Positions 1 to 8,575 of a stretch of 64,000 bases of DNA are shown here, piece after piece. Within the stretch, counting starts at the first letter, position 1; each line of letters starts with the position of its first letter. This DNA is from Duganella sp. Leaf126 (GTDB lineage: Bacteria > Pseudomonadota > Gammaproteobacteria > Burkholderiales > Burkholderiaceae_D), in contig NZ_LMNW01000032.1 in NCBI RefSeq assembly GCF_001423125.1, positions 214 through 64,213 of the forward strand, in the 5' to 3' direction. A program made the position numbers and the translations under genes. The notes beneath the pieces are model-generated. The model was not told the DNA's origin, made no database searches, and worked only from the letters and a program-made list of their open reading frames with translations.

Positions 1-82
1 CCACACTTATCGACTGTTAATTTTTAAAGAACCGAACTCTTGTGACTTTCGCACTTGACAAATCGTTTTGTTTGTCAGCGAG
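1..82 (-). other. Leader of an rRNA operon (16S lies off the left edge)
   Basis: Read on the minus strand, this stretch has the look of a betaproteobacterial rRNA operon leader. A boxA-like CTTTAAAAATTAACAG element lies at about 14-29 and is followed by CGATAAGTGTGG at the window edge. BoxA loads the NusB/S10 antitermination complex on rRNA transcripts. The 16S gene should begin a short way left of base 1, but none of it is visible. The identification rests on remembered leader sequence plus the promoters just upstream. Confidence 0.75.
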
Positions 83-88
83 AAGGAG

Positions 89-204
89 AGTATGAAGCGT
101 TTCGCTGCTTACGTCAACCTTCTTTTTTTCCTGCTTCACTTCACATTGGCGTGTGTTGTTCTGCGAGGGGGCGAATTATAGCCAAGCCGGAACCGGCTTG
201 GCAA
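89..204 (-). promoter_or_regulatory. Tandem sigma-70 promoters of the rRNA operon
   Basis: Two sigma-70 promoters face left. The upstream one has -35 TTGCCA at 204-199, an 18-bp spacer and -10 TATAAT at 180-175. The downstream one has -35 TTGACG at 117-112, a 17-bp spacer and -10 CATACT at 94-89. Tandem promoters before boxA are usual for rRNA operons. A near-perfect inverted repeat (GCCAAGCCGG/CCGGCTTGGC, 181-202) lies in the spacer of the upstream promoter, so it could be a regulatory structure or the end signal of the neighbouring GTPase gene. Confidence 0.75.
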
Positions 205-214
205 GGGACTTTTT

Positions 215-1690
215 TCAGAAGGTGCCGGCGGCGTCCGGATACAGTCGCACCAGGGCGGCGGACATGATGTGCTTGATCAGTACCGCAGCGCGGCTACTTG
301 CGACGGCGGATTTTTCGCGCCGCAGATCGGTCCACAACGCCACCAGTGCGGCGTCGTGTTGGTTGACGACCTGCTCCACTTCTTCCTGCCAGAACGCGGG
401 CGCCTCGTTCTCGACGAAATTGCCGCGTCCCCGTCCGAAATGCGCGACAGCCAGATAGCGCAACACGCCAACCACGACCAGGTTGCGCATGAAGGCGTCG
501 GTAAACTGGACCGCAGCGACCTTGCGATCGGTGCTGGCGTTAAACCCCCATGCGGCGCCGGCAAACGTGAGCGCCCCCACCACGCCGCCGATGATGGCGC
601 CGCCACCCAGGGTCAGGCCACCAGCCATGACATCGGCCGACAGGCCGGTCGCTGCGCCCGACAACATGGCGCCGAGCAGGCCGGCCTGCGCCTTGTCGAT
701 CGGTGCGCGCACGGCAAAGTTTTCGCGCACGCGCTCGTTGATCTTGCCGGCATCGGTCGGGTCGAGCTGGTGCAGGATCAGCAATTCGCGCGTACTCTCG
801 ATCGACACCTGGTTCAGGCGCGCCACCAGCATCGCCATCGCGCGGTCCTGGCGCTGCTGCTCCTCGTTCTTGCCGATGCCGACCACCTTGAGCGCGGACT
901 TGAACATGCTCCTGTTTTCTTCCACGACCGGTTCGCTGTCGCAGGCAGCAGTCGACAGTTGCGCTGCCAGCAACTGCGCAGCGCGATCGTAGCGTTCAGC
1001 ATTGCGCGCCTGCCAGGTCGCAAACAGGCGCGCATAGCCAGCCTGCAAGGCTGGCGCGAGCAGTTTGCCGACGGTGTCGTAAAACACCCGCTCGTGCACC
1101 CAGCAACGGGCAAAGGCATCGAGCGCCAGTACCTGGCGCACGGCCGGATACTGACGCAGGTGCTGGCGCCAGCGCTCCTGCTCGGCATGTTCGTCGGCCA
1201 GCGGGCGTGGCCGGCCGACCTGGTTGAGCAGCACGACCACCGGCTTGTCCAGCCATTCGAGGATTTTCATTTCCGCCGGCAGGTAGCCGGTGTCGCGCGG
1301 GTCTTCCGACGAATTGACCAGGTACAGCACCAGGTCGGCCGACTCGCGCGCCGTGCGCATGGCCTGCTGGCTGAGCCAGAACGGCCGGTCGCGGTAGCGG
1401 TCGATCACCTCGCGCAAAAACCAGCCGATCGGATTGCCGCCCTGCCCCAGGCGCTTGAGCAACCGGACCGAGTCGCCGAATCCGGGCGTATCCCACAGTT
1501 GCAAGGAGTCGCCTTGCGGCGTGGTCAGCAGGGTATGCGACTCGGCAAAGATGGTGACATGGGCAGCGTCGCGCACCTCGCCCACATCGACGCCCACCAG
1601 CGTGCGGGCCAGCGTGGTCTTGCCGTTGTTGGTGTGCGAAATCAGGGCAAACTGGATCTGCACCGCGTCGTGATGCATGGCCGCGCTCAT
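215..1690 (-). CDS. GTPase with DUF3482-type C-terminal region
   Basis: P-loop GTPase of 491 residues. The G1 loop is at 18-26 (SHTNNGKTT), the G3 motif DTPG at 67-70 and a G4-like NQVG at 156-159, where classical GTPases have NKxD. A glycine-rich hydrophobic stretch around residues 350-395 could insert into a membrane. I chose the ATG at 1690 because it overlaps the stop of the DUF2868 gene as ATGA, a sign of translational coupling. An upstream in-frame start would overlap that gene by about 100 bp. Cellular role is not established. The paired membrane partner suggests a membrane-linked GTPase switch. Confidence 0.8.
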   Translation of the reverse strand: MSAAMHHDAVQIQFALISHTNNGKTTLARTLVGVDVGEVRDAAHVTIFAESHTLLTTPQGDSLQLWDTPGFGDSVRLLKRLGQGGNPIGWFLREVIDRYRDRPFWLSQQAMRTARESADLVLYLVNSSEDPRDTGYLPAEMKILEWLDKPVVVLLNQVGRPRPLADEHAEQERWRQHLRQYPAVRQVLALDAFARCWVHERVFYDTVGKLLAPALQAGYARLFATWQARNAERYDRAAQLLAAQLSTAACDSEPVVEENRSMFKSALKVVGIGKNEEQQRQDRAMAMLVARLNQVSIESTRELLILHQLDPTDAGKINERVRENFAVRAPIDKAQAGLLGAMLSGAATGLSADVMAGGLTLGGGAIIGGVVGALTFAGAAWGFNASTDRKVAAVQFTDAFMRNLVVVGVLRYLAVAHFGRGRGNFVENEAPAFWQEEVEQVVNQHDAALVALWTDLRREKSAVASSRAAVLIKHIMSAALVRLYPDAAGTF

Positions 1691-3159
1691 TGCGGCGCCG
1701 ACACCGGCAAGCCGGCAGGCAGCGGATGCGCGGCGGGATGGAGCAGGTTGACCACCGTGGCCCGCGTATGATGGAAGTGGCAGAACTGCTGCCACAGCGC
1801 CACCCGTTCGGCCAGGCGGGCGCGGTCGTCCGGATGGTCGCCCGTGCGCTCGACGTAGCTCGACTCATCGAGCAGCACGGCAATGCCGCGCGGAGAAGAC
1901 CTGACCAGATAGTCGAGGAAGGCGCCGTGGTTTTCCTTCTCGGGAGTGGCCGTGAGGTTGAACAGGACCGCCGTGATATTGACGTTGGGATCGGTCAGAT
2001 CGACCTCGCGCAATACTTCGCGTGCCTCCTCGCCATAGGCGCTCGACGGGCGCAACATCATGCGGCCCTGCTCGCCGAAAGCCATCACGGCCACCTGCAC
2101 CAGGCCCTGGTGACGGGCCTCGTCCACCGTAAAGCTGTAGGGCAGGACCCGCAACAGGCCGCCGCTGGCAACACCGATGGTCTCGTTGAGCCGGCGGAAA
2201 TAAGGATGGTCGAGGTCGAGCGGGAAACGCGCGGCAAGATGCGCAGCCCGCAGGTGGTAGGCCAGCGCCAGCAGCAGGCGTGGCAGTACGACGATGAGGA
2301 AGATGGTGGCTGCATACAAATGCACCCAACGCGCCCCGCCCTCGGCCGCCGTGGTCTGCGGGAAGCGCAACGCCTCGATCTCGGCCAGGGTAAATCCTTG
2401 CAGATGAAATACGAACATCGCCGGTGCGAACAGGAAAGACAGCAGGCTGTGTACCTGCGCGGCATCGAGGAAGGTGCTTTCCCAGCCGGCGCCGTACTGG
2501 GCCAGCAAGCCGCGCGCGTACAGCGACGCGACCGCGCCGACGGAAAACAGCGCTGCGCTCAAATGGATGGTGCGGTTGAGCCGCGCGGCCGTCAGTTTGG
2601 CGCTCAGCTGTGCCCATTCGCCCATAAAGCTGAGCAAGGCGGTGGACAGCACGGGCGGCATCTTGCGCGGCAGCGCCAGTTTGCCCACGCTCAGGCGGCG
2701 TACCATGCCCTCCTTGGGCCAGCCGTGGGTGCGCGACGGGATGAACAGGCTGATCAACAAGCCAAGGTAGACCACCACGTTCCAGGCCAGGATCAATAAC
2801 AGCGGCGCGGACAGCAGATCGACACGATGCGGATCGGTGATCCGGTCCAGCGCCACGCCCAGCACCAGGGCCAGCAGCGGCAGCGCCCAGGTCAGGCCCT
2901 GCAGACCGTAGCGGCGCCTGGCGAAGCTGGCAAAGGCGGGATTGCGTTCGGCCAGGCGTTTGAGCAGCAGCTCGGAGCGCTGTTGCAGGAAGTCGTCGCC
3001 GGTGACTTCGGCATGCTTGCCGGAGGCTTGCCACTGCGCCAGTTCGCGCGCGCTGCGACTGGCATACAGGCGGTCGTCCTCGCTGAGAATTTCTTTGTTC
3101 TGATCGGTGGTCTCGATGGCGCGGACCATCACCACATCGCGCGCGATTTGCTCGTTCAT
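1687..3159 (-). CDS. DUF2868 family membrane protein
   Basis: Protein of 490 residues with about five hydrophobic segments: near residues 95-115, 120-140, 200-220, a VHSLLSFLFAPAMFVF segment, and a YAATIFLIVVLPRLLLALAY segment. The long C-terminal part looks soluble. I recognise it as DUF2868, a family commonly encoded directly upstream of a DUF3482-type GTPase, as here. The gene starts behind a GGGGA ribosome site and shares an ATGA overlap with the GTPase gene, so the two are very likely made together. The natural reading is a membrane receptor or effector for the GTPase, but no function is known to me. Confidence 0.82.
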   Translation of the reverse strand: MNEQIARDVVMVRAIETTDQNKEILSEDDRLYASRSARELAQWQASGKHAEVTGDDFLQQRSELLLKRLAERNPAFASFARRRYGLQGLTWALPLLALVLGVALDRITDPHRVDLLSAPLLLILAWNVVVYLGLLISLFIPSRTHGWPKEGMVRRLSVGKLALPRKMPPVLSTALLSFMGEWAQLSAKLTAARLNRTIHLSAALFSVGAVASLYARGLLAQYGAGWESTFLDAAQVHSLLSFLFAPAMFVFHLQGFTLAEIEALRFPQTTAAEGGARWVHLYAATIFLIVVLPRLLLALAYHLRAAHLAARFPLDLDHPYFRRLNETIGVASGGLLRVLPYSFTVDEARHQGLVQVAVMAFGEQGRMMLRPSSAYGEEAREVLREVDLTDPNVNITAVLFNLTATPEKENHGAFLDYLVRSSPRGIAVLLDESSYVERTGDHPDDRARLAERVALWQQFCHFHHTRATVVNLLHPAAHPLPAGLPVSAPQ

Positions 3160-3219
3160 GGAAATCCCCGTTATTAGTCAAACAACGTCATGCGGGGAAT
3201 TGTGACGTACTTTATGCAA

Positions 3220-3966
3220 TCAGGCCAACGCCGCACGCCTGTTACGTGCGCCGAGTATCCGATACAGCAAATAGACGATCAGGACCGCTACCCAGATCGA
3301 CCACAGCGTATGCGTGAGGAAATGGGCGCCGCGCAGCTGCTGCAGCCAGCCGACGGCAAAGCCGAACGCCAGCATGATGGCGCCGACCGCCGCCGCCATG
3401 CGCGGACGCGCCGGCAGCCAGAACACGGCCACCGCCAGCAGCCACAGCGCGCTCGAGGCATGGCCGGCCGGCATGCAATGGCCGGATGGTATGCCCGCAG
3501 GCATCATCTCCAGCAGCCGCACATAGGGCTCGCTGCCGCCGTAGCGCTGCAAGTCCCACGGACAATGCGAGGTGCTGAAGCGTTTGAGCAGGCTGATCAC
3601 GGCCGGCACCAGGACCGCCGACCAGGCCAGCACCTGCATCCCCGTGCGGCGCGCCATGGTCCAGCTGCGAAACGGCCTGAAGCGATCCCAGAGCGTCACT
3701 ACCACTACCGTGACGCCCAGCAGTTGCAGCGCGGTTTTCAGCAGTTCGTGATTGAAGCGCTCGGCCAGCCACGCGTGCTGCCAGGGAAAGACATTGCGGG
3801 CGCGGTCGAACATGGCGTCGGCCAGGGCCAGGTCGATGTCGGTGACATTGCCGATCCACAGTATCAGCAGCGCGGCAATCAGCAAGGCCCATTCCACCGG
3901 CCGCAGCAGCGCGGTGCGGGGGCGTCGGGCGTGGGCGTCAAGGCTGGTTGGCGAGGGTACAGGCAT
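3220..3966 (-). CDS. PAP2 family lipid phosphatase
   Basis: Integral membrane phosphatase of 248 residues with five to six hydrophobic segments. The PAP2 motifs are visible: a basic stretch LLKRFSTSHCPWDL (about 125-138), PSGH inside IPSGHCMPAGH (about 158), and GAHFLTH (about 215). The last motif ends HTLWS, so the usual trailing Asp is replaced. Its start overlaps the end of eptA by 29 bp, so the two are co-translated. PAP2 enzymes next to EptA/MCR transferases probably act on isoprenyl or lipid A phosphates, either recycling undecaprenyl pyrophosphate or clearing phosphates. The exact substrate cannot be read from sequence. Confidence 0.85.
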   Translation of the reverse strand: MPVPSPTSLDAHARRPRTALLRPVEWALLIAALLILWIGNVTDIDLALADAMFDRARNVFPWQHAWLAERFNHELLKTALQLLGVTVVVVTLWDRFRPFRSWTMARRTGMQVLAWSAVLVPAVISLLKRFSTSHCPWDLQRYGGSEPYVRLLEMMPAGIPSGHCMPAGHASSALWLLAVAVFWLPARPRMAAAVGAIMLAFGFAVGWLQQLRGAHFLTHTLWSIWVAVLIVYLLYRILGARNRRAALA

Positions 3967-5668
3967 GGAACATATCCAGTTGCGGGTTATAGACGGCGGT
4001 ATTGATGTTCAACATGCCCAGGAACGAGTGGAACACATTGTCGTGCGAGAACTCCTGGTCGCGCCGCGCTTCCAGACAGCGCTGGTCGATATTGAAGCGG
4101 TCGCGGAAGTTTTGATCGAGCCACAGCATGAACGGAATATGCCGCTGTTCTTCGGGCGAAATGATGTACGGCGCGCCGTGCAAATACATATTTTTTTCGC
4201 CCAGCGATTCGCCATGGTCGGAGAAATACATCATCGCGGTCTCGACATTGTTTTCGGCACCGGCAGCGCGCAGCAGGTCGATGGTCTTGCTGAGGAAATC
4301 ATCGGTGTACAAGATGGTATTGTCATAGGCTGCGACAATCGACTCGCGCGAACATTTTTCCAGTTCGTTGCTCTCGCAGACCGGGCCGAAACGCTGGAAC
4401 GCCGGCGGGTAGCGCTTCCAGTAGGCCGGTCCATGGCTGCCCTTCTGGTGCAGCACGATCACCAGGTCACGCTTGGCGTTGCGGATGATGTCAGGCAAAC
4501 CTTGCAGCATGCGCTCGTCGTAGCACTCGTCCTTGCCGCAGAACGGATCGCCGGGCGTCACCTGCGACATGTCCTCGAACGTCACGCGGTCGCACGCGCC
4601 CTTGCAGCCGGAATTATTATCGCGCCACAGCACGTCGATGCCGGCATGGCTGATCACGTCGAGCAAACCTTCCTGGGCCTTGGCCTTGTCTTCCGAATAA
4701 TTTTCGCGAGTCATGCCGGAAAATAGACAGGGCACGGAAATGGCGGTGGCCGTCCCGCATGAATGCACATTCCTGAAATTGATCAGCCCGGCCTGATGCG
4801 ACAGCAGCGGGTTGGTCTCGCGGCGGTAACCATTGAGCGAAAAATTCATGGCGCGCGCGGTTTCGCCCACCACCATGATGGTGACCGTGCGGCGCGGCCC
4901 GTGAAAACCGGCCACCGGATGGTCGGGCGGTTGCGACCACAGCTTGCCTTTCATGGCGTCGCGGCCCATCGGCGCCACCACCAGCGGCTTGGCGTAATGG
5001 TGCTTGACATAGCTGTTGGTTGCCTGGATCACGTTGGTGGGCGTCAGCAGAAAGCGCATTTCGCGGTATTCGCGCACGGCCGGGGCCAGGGTTTTAAAGA
5101 ACGTCATCATCAGCACGCCTGCCGCGCAGACCGACAGCAGCAGCACGATGGCATTGGTGACCACCGCCCGGAATCCCGATGGATAGCGCAGCCGGACGTG
5201 GTACACCGCCAGCGACGGCAATGCGCCGAGCAAGAGCATGGACAGCAGCAAATCCCAGCTCAGCAGCTCTTTTGCTTCGTGGACATCGGTTTCCATCACA
5301 TTCTGGACCATCGCGGCGTCGATCGCGATGCCATAGCGGTTGATGAAATAGCTGGCGCCTGCGGTCAGGAAGAACAGCACAATCAGGACCGGCTTGAGCA
5401 GGTAGCGGAAGGCGACCAGGCTCAAACAGGCATTGAACACCAGCGCCAGCATGGCAAACGCGCCCAGGTACAGCGGGATGTTGGACAGCTGGAAACCGCC
5501 GGTGGCCAGCACAAAGGTTTTCCAGAAAGCAAAGTTGTAGGCCAGCACCAGTAGCACCGAGGCGGCCAGCGTCAGTTGCAGCGGCTGCAAGGTGATTGCC
5601 CGCAGTCGGGGCAATACATTGGTGCGCAGCGCCAGTGGCAGGCGCAAGGTCAGGTGATAAACGTTCAA
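3938..5668 (-). CDS. eptA: Lipid A phosphoethanolamine transferase (EptA/MCR family)
   Basis: Inner-membrane enzyme of 576 residues that moves phosphoethanolamine from phosphatidylethanolamine to lipid A phosphates. This lowers surface charge and polymyxin binding. About five transmembrane helices occupy residues 30-185. The periplasmic alkaline-phosphatase-fold domain carries the nucleophile Thr270 in GETARAMN and the metal ligands Asp484-His485 in YFSDHGESLG. EQRHIPF follows. Length matches the family (about 540-580). The start is an unusual TTG behind GGAG; no ATG lies nearby. It precedes and overlaps the PAP2 gene, and follows the two-component genes by 86 bp. Confidence 0.93.
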   Translation of the reverse strand: MNVYHLTLRLPLALRTNVLPRLRAITLQPLQLTLAASVLLVLAYNFAFWKTFVLATGGFQLSNIPLYLGAFAMLALVFNACLSLVAFRYLLKPVLIVLFFLTAGASYFINRYGIAIDAAMVQNVMETDVHEAKELLSWDLLLSMLLLGALPSLAVYHVRLRYPSGFRAVVTNAIVLLLSVCAAGVLMMTFFKTLAPAVREYREMRFLLTPTNVIQATNSYVKHHYAKPLVVAPMGRDAMKGKLWSQPPDHPVAGFHGPRRTVTIMVVGETARAMNFSLNGYRRETNPLLSHQAGLINFRNVHSCGTATAISVPCLFSGMTRENYSEDKAKAQEGLLDVISHAGIDVLWRDNNSGCKGACDRVTFEDMSQVTPGDPFCGKDECYDERMLQGLPDIIRNAKRDLVIVLHQKGSHGPAYWKRYPPAFQRFGPVCESNELEKCSRESIVAAYDNTILYTDDFLSKTIDLLRAAGAENNVETAMMYFSDHGESLGEKNMYLHGAPYIISPEEQRHIPFMLWLDQNFRDRFNIDQRCLEARRDQEFSHDNVFHSFLGMLNINTAVYNPQLDMFHACTLANQP

Positions 5669-5732
5669 AACGAGGCTCCGGAAGTGTGCCTCCAGCTTAC
5701 TAACCTGCCAGTCAAATCATCGTCACGGCCCT

Positions 5733-5749
5733 GTTAAAATTGCGTTAAA
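5733..5749 (-). promoter_or_regulatory. Candidate PmrA/OmpR-type response regulator box upstream of eptA
   Basis: On the minus strand there is a perfect direct repeat TTTAAC-N5-TTTAAC with an 11-bp period, 65 bp before the eptA start. OmpR-family regulators bind such head-to-tail half-sites, and the PmrA box has the same geometry with a (C/T)TTAA(G/T) half-site. The site lies between the sensor kinase stop and eptA, so eptA can probably be induced separately from the regulator genes. No binding data are available. Confidence 0.55.
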
Positions 5750-5754
5750 CCAAC

Positions 5755-6996
5755 TTACATTGACGGGAAGCGGATTTCGAACACGCTGCCGCCCCCTGCC
5801 CGTTCGCAATAATGCAGGCTGGCGTCCAGGTAAGCGCAGATGCGCTGGACCAGCCCCAGGCCCAGGCCGGTGCCGGACGAGCCGCTGGTGCCGGCCGGGG
5901 CCGCCTCATGCAGCACGCGCGCGCGCGCCGCCGGCGGCAGGCCGGGCCCCGTGTCTTCGACGAACAGCGAGCGCCCCTGCAGGCGCACCACTACTTCGCC
6001 TTGCGCCGTGTACAGGCAGGCGTTACGCACCAGGTTGCCGACTGCGGCGATCATCAGTTCGCGCGGAGCCGTGACGGTGAAGTCCGGCCCGCCCGCGTAA
6101 GACAAGGTCAGCGGCTTGTCGCCGAGCAGCGACTGGCTGCGTGCGCATTCCTCGGCGGCCACGGCAGCCACCGAAATCGGCGTCGCTTCGAGCCGTTCGG
6201 GCGAGCGCGCCAGGCGCAGCAGCACTGCTACCGAATCGGACGCATCGCGCGCGGCGCGGTAGATGCGCTCGGAGGCCGCCTGAATGGCCGGATTGCCGGG
6301 CGCCTGCGCCATGATCACCTCGGCCGCGCCGCTGATCACGGTCAGCGGCGTGCGCAACTCGTGGCTGACGTCGCCGGTAAAGAAGCGTTCGCGGTCCAGC
6401 ACTTCGGTCAGCTCGGTGGTGCGCGCGGCAAACGCGCGGGCCAGGATGCCGAGCTCGTCCTGGCTGTCCTGCTGCGGCAGGTCGGTGCGGCGCGCCTGCA
6501 CGGCCGTGGCCAGGTCCATGATCGGGCGTACCACGCTGTTGCCGATGAAGGCGCCGAACATCAGCGACGACACCAGGAAGCCGGCAAAGCCGATCGCGAA
6601 CATGCTGTAGACGACCAGCTCGATCTTGTCGTAGGCGCTGGCGTGGTCCACCACCACGTAGTCGCCCGACGGGTCGCGCCCGGCCAGCACGTGCAGGTCC
6701 ACGCCATCGACCGTGATCTCGTTGGCGCCCTGCGGCAGGCCGCGCAGCGATTGCGGAATCTCGGCATCGTGGAAGAAGCTCAGGCCGGCCGGCATTTCCA
6801 CCGGCAGGCCGCTGGCCTGGCGCGGCGCAGCCCAGGCCGCCACTTCCTCGAGCCGCTCGTCGACCAGCTTGACCTCGATGCCTTCGACCGCCACGGCGGC
6901 AATGATGGCGAAAAACAGGCTGGCAACGGCAGCAAACAGCAGGTAGGCAATGACGATGCGGCGGCGCAGCGATTTAATTTTTGGCGAGGGCAGCAT
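5755..6996 (-). CDS. Two-component sensor histidine kinase (ColS/PmrB-like)
   Basis: Membrane sensor kinase of 413 residues. Transmembrane helix 1 (about 15-35) and helix 2 (about 135-158) bracket a periplasmic domain of about 100 residues. Then come a HAMP-like linker, the H-box with phosphoacceptor His212 in GDVSHELRTPL, an N-box (AVGNLVRNACLYT), and the G boxes DTGPGLP and GLGLGLV. The start at 6996 overlaps the response regulator gene by 23 bp. The signal is unknown; related sensors respond to metals, pH or cationic peptides. Its position directly ahead of eptA suggests it controls lipid A modification. Confidence 0.88.
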   Translation of the reverse strand: MLPSPKIKSLRRRIVIAYLLFAAVASLFFAIIAAVAVEGIEVKLVDERLEEVAAWAAPRQASGLPVEMPAGLSFFHDAEIPQSLRGLPQGANEITVDGVDLHVLAGRDPSGDYVVVDHASAYDKIELVVYSMFAIGFAGFLVSSLMFGAFIGNSVVRPIMDLATAVQARRTDLPQQDSQDELGILARAFAARTTELTEVLDRERFFTGDVSHELRTPLTVISGAAEVIMAQAPGNPAIQAASERIYRAARDASDSVAVLLRLARSPERLEATPISVAAVAAEECARSQSLLGDKPLTLSYAGGPDFTVTAPRELMIAAVGNLVRNACLYTAQGEVVVRLQGRSLFVEDTGPGLPPAARARVLHEAAPAGTSGSSGTGLGLGLVQRICAYLDASLHYCERAGGGSVFEIRFPSM

Positions 6997-7672
6997 CGGT
7001 GGCAAGCAGTTTATAGCCGATGCCGGACACGGTGCGCAGCATGGCAAAGTCGAAGGGTTTGTCGAGCACCTGGCGCAGCGCATGGATGTGCGTGCGCAGG
7101 GCGTCGCTGTCGGGACGGTCGTCGCCCCAGACCTGCTGTTCCAGCATGTCGCGCGGCACCAGCTTGGGCGCCTGGCTCATCAGGCACTTGAGGATGATGT
7201 AGCCGGTCCGGGTCAGCACCAGCGGCGTGCCGGCGCGCTCGACCTCGAATTTTTCCGTATCGAAGCGCAGATCGCCGACCGTCAGCACGGCAGCGCCGGC
7301 AGTCTGCCCGCGCGCGCGGCGCACCAGGGCGTGCAGCCGCACTTCGAGCTCGACCAGCGAAAACGGCTTGATCAGGTAATCGTCGGCGCCGCTGTCGAAG
7401 CCGGCCACCTTGTCCTGCACCGTGTCGCGCGCGGTCAGCATCAGCACCGGCGTGGACTGGCGCAGCTCGGTGCGCACCTTGTGGCACAGCTCCAGCCCCG
7501 TCATGCCGGGCAGCATGACGTCAAGCACCATCACGTCGTAGTCGTGCTGGGCCGCCAGCGCCAGTCCGGCATAGCCATTGGCGGCCGAGTCGAGCACATG
7601 GCCCTTGGGTTCGAGGAAGGCGTACAGGTTGGCCAGGATGTCGGGATTGTCTTCGACGATCAGGATGCGCAT
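6974..7672 (-). CDS. OmpR-family response regulator
   Basis: DNA-binding response regulator of 232 residues. The receiver domain (1-115) has the acidic pocket near Glu7-Asp8, phosphoacceptor Asp51 in VLDVMLPG, a conserved Thr in MLTARD and Lys in LIKPFS. The C-terminal winged helix (about 130-225) ends with HIHALRQVLD and TVSGIGYKL, typical of the OmpR/PhoB class. I chose the ATG at 7672 because it starts the canonical MRILIVEDN and follows the crotonase stop by 11 bp. The next gene is its cognate kinase (overlapping), then eptA and PAP2. The TTTAAC repeat before eptA is a likely target. Confidence 0.92.
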   Translation of the reverse strand: MRILIVEDNPDILANLYAFLEPKGHVLDSAANGYAGLALAAQHDYDVMVLDVMLPGMTGLELCHKVRTELRQSTPVLMLTARDTVQDKVAGFDSGADDYLIKPFSLVELEVRLHALVRRARGQTAGAAVLTVGDLRFDTEKFEVERAGTPLVLTRTGYIILKCLMSQAPKLVPRDMLEQQVWGDDRPDSDALRTHIHALRQVLDKPFDFAMLRTVSGIGYKLLATDAALAKN

Positions 7673-7683
7673 GCTCTGCAAGA

Positions 7684-8469
7684 TTACAGTCCTTCGAAAT
7701 TGGCCGGGCGCTTGGCCAGGAACGCCTGCATGCCTTCTTTTTGCGCCGGCGTGCCGAAGGCGGCCTGGAACAGGCGGCGCTCGTAGGCCACGCCGTCGGT
7801 CAGCGGGGTTTCGAAGGCGCGGTTGACGGCGTCCTTGACCATCATCGCCACCGAGGTGGGCATGGCGGCGATGTGCGCTGCGATCGCCAGCACTTCCTCG
7901 ATCAGCTTGTCGGCCGGCACCACGCGCGACACCAGGCCGATGCGCTCGGCCTCGGCGGCATCGATGGTGCGCGCGGTCAGCAGCAAGTCCATCGCCTTGG
8001 CCTTGCCGATGGCGCGCGGCAGGCGCTGGGTGGCGCCGGCGCCGGGCGGCACGCCGATCTTGATTTCGGGCTGGCCGAACTTGGCGCTGTCGGCCGCCAC
8101 CACGAAGTCGCACATCATCGCCAGCTCGCAGCCGCCGCCCAGGGCAAATCCGGCCACCGCGCCGATCACCGGCTTGCGCACGCGCAGGATATGCTCCCAG
8201 TTACGGCTGATGTAATTGTCGCGGTAAGTGTCGGCGTACGTGTAATCGACCATGGCGGCGATGTCGGCGCCGGCCGCAAACGCCTTGTCGCTGCCGGTGA
8301 GCACGATGCAGCCGATCGCCGGATCGGCGTCAAAAAGGCGCAAGGCTTCGCCAAGTTCGTTCATCATGTTGTCATTGAGCGCGTTCAATGCCTTGGGACG
8401 GTTCAGGCGGATCAGCGCGGTCTTGCCGTGCACTTCGACGATCAGGTCTGCATACTGTGCGTGTTGCAT
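7684..8469 (-). CDS. Enoyl-CoA hydratase (crotonase family)
   Basis: Soluble enzyme of 261 residues that hydrates trans-2-enoyl-CoA in fatty acid or aromatic degradation. Visible crotonase marks are an oxyanion-hole segment [11 protein letters not shown], a second one [15 protein letters not shown] containing one catalytic Glu, and [18 protein letters not shown] containing the second Glu. Length fits the family (about 258). I start at the ATG at 8469 (MQHAQYADL). A longer in-frame reading would run into the divergent stress-protein gene. It is only 11 bp ahead of the response regulator, so it may supply part of that transcription, although the functions look unrelated. Confidence 0.92.
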   Translation of the reverse strand: MQHAQYADLIVEVHGKTALIRLNRPKALNALNDNMMNELGEALRLFDADPAIGCIVLTGSDKAFAAGADIAAMVDYTYADTYRDNYISRNWEHILRVRKPVIGAVAGFALGGGCELAMMCDFVVAADSAKFGQPEIKIGVPPGAGATQRLPRAIGKAKAMDLLLTARTIDAAEAERIGLVSRVVPADKLIEEVLAIAAHIAAMPTSVAMMVKDAVNRAFETPLTDGVAYERRLFQAAFGTPAQKEGMQAFLAKRPANFEGL

Positions 8470-8542
8470 GATGTTCTCCACGGTGGCATAGGTCAGGGAT
8501 GGATTGTATAGCGTGCGACAGGAAACGCGGCGAGACATTAGG

Positions 8543-8556
8543 CTGATGGTTATCAA
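8543..8556 (+). promoter_or_regulatory. FNR/ANR-like box upstream of the universal stress gene
   Basis: CTGAT-GGTT-ATCAA differs by one base from the FNR/ANR consensus TTGAT-N4-ATCAA. Oxygen-responsive control of universal stress proteins is well known in proteobacteria. The centre lies only about 26 bp upstream of the start codon, too close for a standard activating site at -41.5. It would act by repression, serve another start, or be chance. Confidence 0.25.
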
Positions 8557-8575
8557 ATACCAACTGGAGCGCCAG

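Noticed and set aside
92..181. Small hydrophobic open frame starting MKRFAAYVNLL on the plus strand
   Set aside because: It overlaps the rRNA promoters exactly, so the sequence is better explained as regulatory DNA.
181..215. Intrinsic terminator on the plus strand (GCCAAGCCGG hairpin followed by T residues)
   Set aside because: No plus-strand gene leads into it, and it lies inside the spacer of an rRNA-type promoter on the other strand.
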